NCBI GenBank assembly: GCA_002083395.1 | Contig: LWDH01000015.1 | Coordinates: 21,055-85,054 of the forward strand | Direction: 5' to 3' | Length of the DNA stretch: 64,000 bases | Source: Proteobacteria bacterium SG_bin4 | Lineage (GTDB): Bacteria > Pseudomonadota > Gammaproteobacteria > Burkholderiales > Nitrosomonadaceae | Shown: positions 51,970 through 60,442 of the stretch, piece after piece | How positions within the stretch are numbered: the stretch's first letter is position 1 | How the letters are laid out: every line of letters begins with the position of its first letter | Translations under genes and position numbers: made by a program | The notes under the pieces: generated by a model | The model's input: the letters and a program-made list of their open reading frames with translations, nothing else | Told to the model about the DNA's origin: nothing | The model's database searches: none

Positions 51970-52884
51970 ATGTGTACAACATGCGGATGCGGTATTGGTC
52001 AAACACGTATTAATGGCAAAACGATTGAAGCGCGGCAGCATTCCGGCAAGCCGCTCCGGTTCCGCCCCATAGCGCATAATGATCAACTCGATACTCCGGT
52101 ACCGGCAACTGCCGGTAATTCCTGCAAAATTGATTTTGGCGACGGAATTGCGGGGATGCATGCCCCTGGAATGAGTCAAGCGCGCATGGTCAAAATCGAA
52201 CGCGATATATTGGACAAAAATAATCAATACGCTGCGGACATCCGCCGGCAATTTGCGGAATGCGGGATTTTTGCGCTGAATCTGGTTTCCAGTCCCGGCT
52301 CTGGAAAAACCAGCCTGCTGGTTAAAACTATTGAAGAGTTGCGAGATAAATTTCCAATCGCTGTGATTGAAGGCGACCAGCAAACCGATCACGATGCTGC
52401 GCGGATCCGCGCCACGGGTGTTCCGGCAATTCAAATCAATACCGGTAAAGGCTGTCATTTGGATGCGCACATGGTGACGCAAGCGATCCAGCAGTTATCG
52501 CTGCAAAATAACAGCTTGCTGTTCATTGAGAACGTTGGCAATTTGGTCTGCCCCTCCAGCTTCGATCTTGGCGAAGCGCACAAAATCGTGATCTTATCGG
52601 TTACCGAAGGCGAAGATAAACCGCTGAAATATCCCGATATGTTCCATGCCGCCGATCTGATGCTGCTGAATAAATGCGATCTATTGCCCTATCTGAGTTT
52701 CGATACCGGATTGGCCATTGACTACGCACATCGCGTTCATCCCGGACTGCCGGTGATTCAAATTTCGGCAACGCAAGGAAGCGGCATGGAAGCATGGTGC
52801 GAATGGATAGAAACCAATTGCCGCCGCGCGGCTATCGTACCCGGAACCCTTAACAACCATTCTACGCCGCTTGAGTCAGTCTGA
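51970..52884 (+). CDS. hypB: Hydrogenase nickel-incorporation GTPase HypB
   Basis: 304 aa. The N-terminus MCTTCGCG carries the high-affinity nickel site CxxCGC. The G-domain (about 110-290) has P-loop SSPGSGKTSL, VIEGDQQTDHDA, ENVGNLVCPSSFDLGE and NKCDLLPY. The spacer between nickel site and GTPase (about 15-80) lacks the poly-His stretch of some HypB proteins, so nickel storage is less likely. Stop overlaps the start of hypF. Confidence 0.95.
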   Translation: MCTTCGCGIGQTRINGKTIEARQHSGKPLRFRPIAHNDQLDTPVPATAGNSCKIDFGDGIAGMHAPGMSQARMVKIERDILDKNNQYAADIRRQFAECGIFALNLVSSPGSGKTSLLVKTIEELRDKFPIAVIEGDQQTDHDAARIRATGVPAIQINTGKGCHLDAHMVTQAIQQLSLQNNSLLFIENVGNLVCPSSFDLGEAHKIVILSVTEGEDKPLKYPDMFHAADLMLLNKCDLLPYLSFDTGLAIDYAHRVHPGLPVIQISATQGSGMEAWCEWIETNCRRAAIVPGTLNNHSTPLESV

Positions 52885-53992
52885 AGACATCGCTATTCCG
52901 CTCATGAATGCCGATCGCAGCGTTCTGGCATGCGGCGCCTGGTTGAAAAATACTGTTTGTCTGACGCGCCACAGCACCGCTTTCGTATCATCGCTAATCG
53001 GCGATCTAGGGACAGCCGAAGCCCGGGCGCAATTCGATAACACTGTGCAACGCATGCTCCATATCAATCCTAAGTTGCCGGATGTGATAACACACGATCT
53101 TCACCCGGATTTTTACAGCACGCAGTTTGCACAGGCATTGAGCGAGCAGCGGCAGATCCCTATTTTGCCAGTGCAGCACCATCATGCGCATATTGCCGCG
53201 ATTTGCGCCGAGCATCAGGTGATCCGGCCAGTGCTCGGCTTAGCTTTAGATGGCGTGGGGCTTGGCACCGATAATCTGCCTTGGGGCGGTGAATTACTAT
53301 GGGTCGATGGCGCGCAATTCGAGCGCTTTGGTCATCTCTCAGCCTTGGCGCTGCCGGGCGGCGATCGTGCAGCGCTCGAGCCATGGCGGATGGCAGCCGC
53401 CGCCCTTGCCCGGCTGAACCGGCACGATGAAATTATGCGGCGTTACACCGATCAACCCGCAGCCCCAACGGTTGCATCCATGTTGCTGAAAAACTTCAAT
53501 TGTTCTCAAACTTCGAGTATGGGCAGGTTATTCGACGCCGCAGCGGGTTTGCTTGGCGTCAACCTGATTCAAACCCATGAAGCACAAGCAGCCGTGCAGT
53601 TACAACAACTTGCAGAACGCTTTGGACCCACTCCCCCCTTGACTCAGGGCTATCGATTCACTGCGGATAACGAATTGGATTTCTCGCCGACCCTTTCGGC
53701 ATTGATCGATTGCCGTGATAACCAGGACGATGTAGCTTTTGCAGCCGCTCTTTTTCATGCCACCTTGGTCGATGGCTTGAGCGAGTGGGTAATGAAAGCG
53801 GCGGAGCATTATCAAATTTCCAGCGTCGCGCTTGGCGGCGGCTGTTTTCATAATGCCGTGCTGCGGCAAGGTCTTGAACGGAAACTCTCCGTTACCGGCC
53901 TTGAAGTGTTATTGCCGCAACGATTACCCCCTGACGATCGTGCGATCTCGTTGGGGCAAGCTTGGGTCGCGCTTCAAAGCAAAGAGTTATAA
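52871..53992 (+). CDS. hypF: Short HypF: Kae1-like carbamoyltransferase domain only
   Basis: 373 aa if started at TTG 52871 (14-nt overlap with hypB); ATG 52904 is the alternative (362 aa). Full HypF has about 750 aa: acylphosphatase, two zinc fingers, YrdC domain and Kae1-like C-terminal domain. Only the last is present: LACGAWLKNTVCLTR, the metal ligands in VQHHHAHIAAICAEH, LALDGVGLGTDNLPWGGELL, SSMGRLFDAAAGLLGV and ALGGGCFHNAVL are intact. The missing part makes the carbamoyl-adenylate, so another protein must supply it. A short HypF is also known in Ralstonia eutropha (HypF1), which has the same A-B-F order, as far as I recall. HypC, D and E do not follow here. Confidence 0.88.
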   Translation: MSQSEDIAIPLMNADRSVLACGAWLKNTVCLTRHSTAFVSSLIGDLGTAEARAQFDNTVQRMLHINPKLPDVITHDLHPDFYSTQFAQALSEQRQIPILPVQHHHAHIAAICAEHQVIRPVLGLALDGVGLGTDNLPWGGELLWVDGAQFERFGHLSALALPGGDRAALEPWRMAAAALARLNRHDEIMRRYTDQPAAPTVASMLLKNFNCSQTSSMGRLFDAAAGLLGVNLIQTHEAQAAVQLQQLAERFGPTPPLTQGYRFTADNELDFSPTLSALIDCRDNQDDVAFAAALFHATLVDGLSEWVMKAAEHYQISSVALGGGCFHNAVLRQGLERKLSVTGLEVLLPQRLPPDDRAISLGQAWVALQSKEL

Positions 53993-54025
53993 TAACAGCT
54001 CAATCACATACGCAAAGGTTTTGAA

Positions 54026-54880
54026 ATGAGCAACTACGTACAGCGTTTTCTGCTGGAAAATCTCGACATACGCGGCGCTATCGTTCATTTGGATTCGGTT
54101 TGGCAAGATATTTTATCGGGTCGCAACTATCCTGATCCTGTTACGCATTTACTGGGAGAAATGAGCGCCGTGACCCTGCTGTTGAGTGAGAATCTCAAAC
54201 AAACGGGCCGTTTGACCATTCAATTAACCGGTAATGGTCCGGTTTCGATGCTGGTTCTGGATTGCACGGAAAATTTACAACTGCGGGGCATGGCAAAATG
54301 CGCTCATCACATTGAAACACGTTCAGTACCGGAATTACTGGGACACGGACAACTGATTCTTACCCTGGATATGTTATCCATGCGTGAAACGTATCAAAGT
54401 ATCGTACCGCTTAACGGCGGCACCATCGCCGAAATCTTCGAGCATTATTTCAATCAATCCGAGCAGTTACAAACCCGCATGTTTCTGATCACCACCAACA
54501 AGGCGATTTTCGGATTACTACTGCAAAAACTTCCTAACGCCGATTTGCTCGACCCAGACGGCTGGACCCGCGCTGAAGCCTTGGCCGCTACGATCCATGA
54601 ATTTCAATTGTTCGATTTGCCTGTTGAGGAAATTTTGATGCGCCTGTTTTATCAGGAGACCGTTCGAGTCTTTGATGCCAGAAGCGTGCATTATGGCTGC
54701 CAAGCCAATCCGGCTAAAATTTACGCAATGCTGCGCTCATTAGGGCGTAAGGAAGTCGATTCTATTTTGCAGGAATTCGGTGAAGTTGTGATTAACGACG
54801 ACATTTGCAATCGCGAATACCGGCTGGACGCGCTGGCAATCGATGCGGTTTTTAAAGATGCCGGCCCCACGATTCATTAA
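54026..54880 (+). CDS. hslO: Hsp33 family chaperonin with degenerate zinc centre
   Basis: 284 aa, normal Hsp33 length. The substrate-binding N-domain is conserved (FLLENLDIRGAIVHLD, LTGNGPVSMLVLDC, LNGGTIAEIFEHYF). The C-terminal redox switch normally has CxC and CxxC; here these read Cys225-Gln-Ala227 and Asp258-Asp-Ile-Cys261, so only two of the four zinc cysteines remain, while neighbouring framework residues (YG, LRSLGRKEVDSIL, NREYRLD) are kept. The oxidative activation of classical Hsp33 should be altered. It closes the hyp gene run by 33 nt but is probably separate in function. Confidence 0.93.
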   Translation: MSNYVQRFLLENLDIRGAIVHLDSVWQDILSGRNYPDPVTHLLGEMSAVTLLLSENLKQTGRLTIQLTGNGPVSMLVLDCTENLQLRGMAKCAHHIETRSVPELLGHGQLILTLDMLSMRETYQSIVPLNGGTIAEIFEHYFNQSEQLQTRMFLITTNKAIFGLLLQKLPNADLLDPDGWTRAEALAATIHEFQLFDLPVEEILMRLFYQETVRVFDARSVHYGCQANPAKIYAMLRSLGRKEVDSILQEFGEVVINDDICNREYRLDALAIDAVFKDAGPTIH

Positions 54881-55377
54881 TCGGCGTGCGTGGTTGATCA
54901 ATCGTTTGTTTCTAAAATCCAGGCACCCAAAAACCAGGACAAATGTACTATAAAAAGTAGTTTATATCGCATGCTGTTAGAAATGAAGCATTATGTTATT
55001 ATCGCGCGCTGAAAAGCTATAAAAAATACCAACTTGCGGTAGGGAGAAAAAATTGGTTACGCTTTTCAAGTGGCGCTGGTTCGCCTAAGGAGGCACTGAT
55101 TAATTCGCCGAACAAGATGAGATGCAAGGCGGATGGAGCGCAAGAAACGAGGCATATCCATAGGATATGGCGAGTTTCTGAGCACCACCCAACACAGCAA
55201 ATCGCTTGCGCAGGCAATTAATCAGCGCTTCCCTAAGTAACTAGCTGCGGTATCAACATAATAATCGGATCAGGAGCAATTGAGTGACATCACATTCAAT
55301 TGATTGTTAATAAAAATTTTCTCCGATAATTCCGAATTTTTCTCGTTGCTTTAACTATTACGAAATAGGAGATTTGC
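54881..55377. other. 497-nt gap holding MITE-like element A copy 2
   Basis: Apart from the element at 55085-55236 the region has no gene. Around 55240-55377 it is AT-rich and precedes the PEP-CTERM gene, whose AGGAG ribosome site is at 55367-55371. Confidence 0.5.
55085..55236. mobile_element. MITE-like element, family A, second copy (about 152 bp)
   Basis: It is inverted relative to the copy at 43261-43401. Ends are CTAAGGAGGCACTGATTAA and TTAATCAGCGCTTCCCTAA, imperfect inverted repeats of the same TIR. It has about 10 extra bases near the right end, around a palindrome TTGCGCAGGCAA. There is no transposase. It sits between hslO and the PEP-CTERM gene. Confidence 0.85.
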
Positions 55378-56004
55378 ATGAAAACCATTCACAAATTGAT
55401 TGGTATCGCTGCGTTATCGGCGCTGCTGCCTGTCACCGCGACGGCTGCTTCGGTGCCGCTCATCGATAACCAAGTTATCATTGATAATAATCCTTTCTAC
55501 AGCATCGGCGCGGAAGATGGGTTAGGTGTCGGCAATTACGCGTTAAACCACCCCGGATTCATCGATATTCCTTACGCGATTTTCGACCTAGGTTCAACGT
55601 CTTCTGTAGGAAGCGCGGTGCTCACTTGGAATTTCAATTCATTATATGGCGGCTCCGGTCCGGCATTCATTGCGCTCTTTGGCGGTAACGATGCGGACGG
55701 GATCATTTCCGTGAACGACCGTTTTAATGGCTCCTTCGTTGCTGTTAATAGCTTTTCGGGTGGAGAAACTTGGAGTCTGGACGTCACTGCGCTCGTCAAT
55801 TCATCGCTGGGCAGCGGCCAGTATTTTGCAGCGCGCTTGGAAGCGACATTACCGCCCAGTATTTTATCCGGATATTACGGCGGTAATTTTTTCGCGCCTA
55901 CATTAGAGATCTCCCCTGTTCCGGAGCCTGAAACCTACGCGATGTTGTTAGCGGGACTTGGTTTACTCGGCTTTACCATGCGCCGCAAAAATAGAGCTGC
56001 CTAA
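55378..56004 (+). CDS. PEP-CTERM sorting-domain protein
   Basis: 208 aa. Signal peptide to about residue 24 (ATATAAS), then a beta-rich domain of 150 residues with LIDNQVIIDNNPFYS, GAVLTWNF-like strands and WSLDVTALVNSSL, which resembles secreted jelly-roll modules. The C-terminal VPEPETYAMLLAGLGLLGF then MRRKN is a PEP-CTERM signal nearly identical to that of the 12.4 kb gene. Exosortase processing is expected; role probably in the extracellular matrix. A good ribosome site (AGGAG) lies 6 nt before the ATG. Confidence 0.9.
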   Translation: MKTIHKLIGIAALSALLPVTATAASVPLIDNQVIIDNNPFYSIGAEDGLGVGNYALNHPGFIDIPYAIFDLGSTSSVGSAVLTWNFNSLYGGSGPAFIALFGGNDADGIISVNDRFNGSFVAVNSFSGGETWSLDVTALVNSSLGSGQYFAARLEATLPPSILSGYYGGNFFAPTLEISPVPEPETYAMLLAGLGLLGFTMRRKNRAA

Positions 56005-56038
56005 ATAATTAGGGAAAAGCGCTTCCTTAGTTCCAATT

Positions 56039-56184
56039 TAACAGGCCGTTGAAAAACGTTTTCGAGGCAGCCGATACAAGGCAAAAACAGGCGAAGAAGC
56101 GCAGTTTATGCGGTATAAATGAGCATTTTGAGCTAGTTTTTAACACCGTAACGGCAACGCCGATAGTTTTTCACCGGTCTGTTA
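56039..56184. mobile_element. MITE-like element, family B (146 bp)
   Basis: TAACAGGCCGTTGAAAAAC at 56039-56057 pairs with the complement of 56166-56184 (TAACAGACCGGTGAAAAAC), 17 of 19 identical. The interior has no reading frame of note and is different from family A. Its ends and size are those of a miniature inverted-repeat element dispersed in Nitrosomonas-like genomes, which is an expectation to be tested. Confidence 0.75.
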
Positions 56185-56195
56185 GTGCAATAACC

Positions 56196-56229
56196 ATAAA
56201 CCCCGTCCGCTGCGACGGGGTTTATTTTT
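56196..56229 (+). terminator. Rho-independent terminator
   Basis: A 12-bp stem ATAAACCCCGTC / GACGGGGTTTAT with loop CGCTGC, followed by TTTTG. It lies after the PEP-CTERM gene and the family B element and probably ends transcription of the PEP-CTERM gene. Confidence 0.9.
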
Positions 56230-56309
56230 GATAGATATTGCGCATCCTACTCGCGTTTTCGTGCTTTAATATCTCTAGGCTATCGTAATAATCCGAGCGT
56301 CAATTATCA

Positions 56310-57122
56310 ATGCACGATCATCTTGTATCTCCAGGAATCCGGCTGAACTTGACAGGAATCGACCCCAACAGCACTGGCGATTACCCAAAAAACGGCAAAG
56401 ATAAAGCCAAAGCGGTCACGAAGAAACTGGTAAAAAAACTGGGTGCGTTGCAAGAACGGCTATACGCCAATAACAACCGGGCATTGTTGATTGTGCTGCA
56501 AGGCATGGACACCAGCGGCAAGGACAGCACGATTAAGCATGTCATGTCCGGAGTCAATCCGCAAGGCTGCAAGGTCGTCACTTTCAAAACCCCTTCACCG
56601 GAAGAACTCGGCCACGATTTTTTATGGCGCGTGCATCAGAAAGCACCTGCTAAGGGTCAAATCGGTATTTTCAACCGTTCGCATTATGAAGATGTATTGA
56701 TTACCCGGGTGCATGGTTTAATCCCGGATAAGATGGTCAAGCAGCGTTTTAATCAGATCAACGAATTTGAAGAATTGTTAGTGGAGAACGGCACCACAAT
56801 ACTGAAATTCTTTTTACATATTTCCAAAGATGAACAGAAGAAGCGCTTGGAAGAGCGCGTCAATAACCCGGAAAAGCGCTGGAAATTCAGCGCTGCCGAT
56901 TTGGAAGAACGAAAATTCTGGAATCAATACTTAAGCGCGTTTGAAGCTATGCTGACTGCGACCAGTACTTCCCATGCACCTTGGCATATCGTTCCGGCCA
57001 ACCGCAAATGGTTTCGTAATCTGATCGTCGCCGATCGCATCGTTCACGCGCTGGAGCGCATGAAACTTTCCACGCCTTCCCCCGCTGCTGATATTAATTT
57101 CGACACATTGCAAATCGATTGA
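56310..57122 (+). CDS. ppk2: Polyphosphate kinase 2 family phosphotransferase
   Basis: 270 aa. Walker A is GMDTSGKDS at 65-73; NRSHYEDVL is the Walker B region with acidic residue and the lid module follows (RFNQINEFEELL). The short single-domain size fits the PPK2 family that phosphorylates AMP, ADP or GDP from polyphosphate; class (I, II or III) cannot be assigned safely. Located 38 nt upstream of a CYTH-CHAD gene, so both may act on polyphosphate. Confidence 0.94.
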   Translation: MHDHLVSPGIRLNLTGIDPNSTGDYPKNGKDKAKAVTKKLVKKLGALQERLYANNNRALLIVLQGMDTSGKDSTIKHVMSGVNPQGCKVVTFKTPSPEELGHDFLWRVHQKAPAKGQIGIFNRSHYEDVLITRVHGLIPDKMVKQRFNQINEFEELLVENGTTILKFFLHISKDEQKKRLEERVNNPEKRWKFSAADLEERKFWNQYLSAFEAMLTATSTSHAPWHIVPANRKWFRNLIVADRIVHALERMKLSTPSPAADINFDTLQID

Positions 57123-57160
57123 TGCGGCCACTCACAGCAAATTGAATAGGGATAGCAGTC

Positions 57161-58654
57161 ATGGAAATCGAACTGAAACTGGCAATTCATCCCGATCATC
57201 ATGATCGTATCCTGCGGCATCCGCTACTTCGCAGTACGCAACAGCAACAGCGCATACTCCATAGCATTTATTTCGACACCCCAGATTTTGACTTATTCCG
57301 CCGTCGCATCGCTTTGCGTTTACGCCGCACGGATGAAAACTGGATACAAACGTTAAAAGCCGAAACACGGTCGGTTGGCGCGTTAACCAGCCGCCCGGAA
57401 TGGGAAATGATAGTGGCCGACGGCCGTCGCCCTGATTTCACAGCGTTGTCAGCAGAAGCTTTGGAGCAACTCGATGGTATCGAACTCCGTCAAGTCGCGC
57501 CTGTATTTATCACGAAATTTCAACGAACCAGTTGGTTGATCGGGAATAATCATGCGCAAGCGGAAGTAGCGCTCGATGCCGGAGATATAAGAGCTGGAGA
57601 ATCCCGCCGGGCTATCAGCGAGGTCGAAATTGAGCTCAAGTCAGGGGCGCCGGAATTTCTGTTTGAAACAGCACAGCGATTATTGCGTCATAGTCCGCTG
57701 ATGATTGAACCGCGCAGCAAAGCCGAACGCGGTTATATCTTATGCGGCGCATTGACTCCTGCGCCCGTCAAATTCAGCCGCCCTGCCTTTGAAAAGAATC
57801 CAACTGCCAGTGCGGTCTGGCATGCCACCATGCAGGCCGCATTGATTCATCTCACGGCGAATGTGCCCGGGTTTCTGGAACAGCCGCAGGATTTCGAATA
57901 TTTACACCAATTGCGTGTTGCCATCCGGCGACTGTTGACCGGTAGCGTTGTGGCAAAACCATTCGGCAAAGCCTTCACAGAATTTAATCAACCGCTGCGC
58001 CAATTGATGCGCTCACTGAATCCGGCCCGTGATTGGGATGTTTTTCAGCACGAAGTTTTACCAGTGATTCTAGCGGCGCTTGAAACCCCTTCGGGCGATT
58101 CCGGGTTGGATGAAATCGTCTTGGATCGACTGTATCATGCCGCTGCGCACGCCCGTCAGCAAGCACAGGCAGTATTATTGAAACCGGCGTTTACGCAACT
58201 CATGCTGGAACTGGGGCGCAATCTTTTAGCGAACCCTATCGATAACCAGCAACACGAAGCAAAATCTTGGGCACAAGCAGTTCTGGATTCCCGCTGGCAG
58301 AAATTACTCGAGCGAGGACAGAATTTTACAAAATTGAATGATGCCGATCGGCATAAAACCCGGATTGCGGCTAAGAAGCTTCGTTATGCCATCGACATTT
58401 TCGCTTCGTTATACGCTCCCAAAAATACGGATCCGCTCATCGCTGCATTAACTGCATTGCAAGATGAACTGGGAGCCATGAATGATCTCGTAATTGCGCA
58501 GCAGTTGTTGTTAAAACTACCGAAGCGAACCGTTTCGATCGGTTTTGCAATTGGACAAATGTCCGGCGTACTGAAATGCCAAGCCAAGCAGACGGTTCGA
58601 TCATCTCATACAATCTGGAATGAATTAATCGCATCCAAATTATTTTGGCGTTAA
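57161..58654 (+). CDS. CYTH-CHAD domain protein (inorganic triphosphatase-like)
   Basis: 497 aa. The N-terminus has the EIELKLAI (ExExK) signature of CYTH triphosphate tunnel enzymes, with IYFDTPDFDLFRRRIALRLRR and VEIELKSG. CHAD follows (about 215-490) with YLHQLRVAIRRLL and LNPARDWDVF and KTRIAAKKLRYAIDIF, whose conserved histidines bind polyphosphate. E. coli YgiF of this architecture hydrolyses triphosphate. Its adjacency to ppk2 supports a polyphosphate role; the product could be a triphosphatase or a polyP granule protein. Confidence 0.93.
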   Translation: MEIELKLAIHPDHHDRILRHPLLRSTQQQQRILHSIYFDTPDFDLFRRRIALRLRRTDENWIQTLKAETRSVGALTSRPEWEMIVADGRRPDFTALSAEALEQLDGIELRQVAPVFITKFQRTSWLIGNNHAQAEVALDAGDIRAGESRRAISEVEIELKSGAPEFLFETAQRLLRHSPLMIEPRSKAERGYILCGALTPAPVKFSRPAFEKNPTASAVWHATMQAALIHLTANVPGFLEQPQDFEYLHQLRVAIRRLLTGSVVAKPFGKAFTEFNQPLRQLMRSLNPARDWDVFQHEVLPVILAALETPSGDSGLDEIVLDRLYHAAAHARQQAQAVLLKPAFTQLMLELGRNLLANPIDNQQHEAKSWAQAVLDSRWQKLLERGQNFTKLNDADRHKTRIAAKKLRYAIDIFASLYAPKNTDPLIAALTALQDELGAMNDLVIAQQLLLKLPKRTVSIGFAIGQMSGVLKCQAKQTVRSSHTIWNELIASKLFWR

Positions 58655-58731
58655 TACGCCATCCAGCAATCCCAGTTTACCGGGTTTGATATCCAGCCAT
58701 CGTTGCGATTATGCGTTGCGTAATCGCTGCG

Positions 58732-59676
58732 TTATCCATGTGAATGCACCAGCCATATCGCATACCCAACGATCACGATCCACGCAACCCCGGCAATCGC
58801 TGCTTGGCGGCGATATCGCTGCGCCAACACCGCTTGTGAAAAAACTGAAATAATAAACGGACGATCGGAACGATCCGGTTTGGCAATGATGTTTTCATCC
58901 GGTTCGAACGCCAATTGATCGTGGCGTTTCTGCGCTTCTAGCCGGGCTTCCTGGCGTGCGACTTCCCATTCTTCTTGGTCGATGTTGCCGTCCTTGTTGG
59001 TATCGAAGCGTTCATGCAGTTGTTGCTGATTCTGTTTCCAGTCATTGATCAAATGAATCATCACATCGCGAACACTTCGTTGCGACGCTGCAGACCAGGT
59101 TTTGTATTGCCCAAGCACATACAGCGGTTGACCCGGCAGAATCAACCATTCGCTGTAGCGATATTGGTTTGCCATAGCATTTATGATTGACTGGCTCTCC
59201 AATATCAATGTCCGGCTCGGCCATTCGGTATTGCCATACCATACCAACTTCTCGTGCCCATTCACTTCCGCATCGCGCGGATCGACCCAACATGTTGACA
59301 CCCCATCGGTCAGTTTAAACCGTTGGTCACTGACCATTTTGTATACGACATTCCAGCGTGTGTGAGTGCGGCCGTTATCGGTATAGGTCTCCTGTTGCTC
59401 AATTTGACTGTGATACCAAAGGCAGGGGTGATTGGACAGCGGTGCATAGATCGGTTGATCGCTGATCGACAGGCCTTTACCGGCGAGCTCGATGTAACCT
59501 TGGTGCGCCGAACGTATTTTTGCGGTCGGTGTGTCTTCGATGAGCCGGAACCGCTTCCAGTTGCGTGCAAAAAAATAAAAACTGCATACTGCAAGCATTA
59601 ACAACATACCCAGGGTGAAATGATATTCCTCCGGGGATAGTTCGAGCGCCGCCATATTCGTAACAAGATCCAGCAT
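58732..59676 (-). CDS. GIDE-domain membrane protein with EF-hand
   Basis: 314 aa. One membrane helix near residue 20-37, then a GIDE-like domain (about 55-190) with SDQPIYAPLSNHPCLWYHSQ and EKLVWYGNTEWP. Residues 225-236 read DTNKDGNIDQEE, a textbook EF-hand loop (D1, N3, D5, G6, I8, D9, E12). A second membrane helix (about 290-308) ends the chain. GIDE domains are known from mitochondrial E3 ligases, but a RING finger is absent here. Its start codon overlaps the stop of the upstream lemA gene (TAATG), the usual LemA-GIDE pairing. Confidence 0.85.
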   Translation of the reverse strand: MLDLVTNMAALELSPEEYHFTLGMLLMLAVCSFYFFARNWKRFRLIEDTPTAKIRSAHQGYIELAGKGLSISDQPIYAPLSNHPCLWYHSQIEQQETYTDNGRTHTRWNVVYKMVSDQRFKLTDGVSTCWVDPRDAEVNGHEKLVWYGNTEWPSRTLILESQSIINAMANQYRYSEWLILPGQPLYVLGQYKTWSAASQRSVRDVMIHLINDWKQNQQQLHERFDTNKDGNIDQEEWEVARQEARLEAQKRHDQLAFEPDENIIAKPDRSDRPFIISVFSQAVLAQRYRRQAAIAGVAWIVIVGYAIWLVHSHG

Positions 59677-60248
59677 TAACCGAACAATTTTCCAATATTG
59701 ACGTCATGCTTTTCTTGATCATCAAATACCAGTAAATCCCTCGGTTGAAATTTAAACCAGCTGGCAATGATGACATCCGGGAACTGTTCAATCCGGACAT
59801 TGTTGATTTTAACCGCTTCGTTATAGTACTCGCGCCGGTCTGCAATACTGTTTTCCAGTCCGCTGATGCGCGCTTGAAGATGCTGAAACTTCTCGCTGGC
59901 TTTTAATTCAGGATAATCTTCCACAACGGCAAATAAATTACCCAATCCAGTACGCAGCATATTTTCTGCTGAGCCGAGTGCACTGATGTTACCGGCTTCC
60001 CGTGCAGTCGCAACCTGCGAACGGGCTGATATGACTTGCTTCAAAGTTTCCTGCTCAAATCCCATATATTGCTTGCAAGTTTCAACCAGTTTAGGCAGCT
60101 CATCATGGCGCTGCTTTAACAGAATATCGATATTCGACCAAGCTTGAGATACCGAATGCTTGATATCAACCAGACTGTTATACAACATGACACCGTAAAC
60201 ACAAACAATCACCAATCCTGCGAGAGCGCTATAAATGAGAATATCCAA
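59676..60248 (-). CDS. LemA family membrane protein
   Basis: 190 aa starting at TTG 60248, chosen because AGGAG stands 9 nt upstream and homologues start DILIYSALAGLV; the ATG at 60290 would add 14 residues without support. An N-terminal helix (about 5-24) anchors the family core: LVDIKHSVSQAWSNIDILLKQRHDELPKLV in pieces, FAVVEDYPELKASEKFQHLQ and YYNEAVKINNVRIEQFPDV. It has no lipobox, unlike the LemA at 48489. Coupled to the GIDE gene. Confidence 0.92.
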   Translation of the reverse strand: MDILIYSALAGLVIVCVYGVMLYNSLVDIKHSVSQAWSNIDILLKQRHDELPKLVETCKQYMGFEQETLKQVISARSQVATAREAGNISALGSAENMLRTGLGNLFAVVEDYPELKASEKFQHLQARISGLENSIADRREYYNEAVKINNVRIEQFPDVIIASWFKFQPRDLLVFDDQEKHDVNIGKLFG

Positions 60249-60442
60249 TGTCTTGTCTCCTGTTAAAAGCCTCCAGCAAATATATCTCAACCACTTGCTG
60301 ACTGCAGGGTTAAAAAGCTATGGCTAGTGGCTTTATTTCTCAAATTTAAAGAGTCGGAAATCGCCGGTATATTGACGGCTGATATCGTGTTTATCTATGC
60401 TACCTTGAAATTCACCCTACAATTTTTCAGGAGAAACCATCC

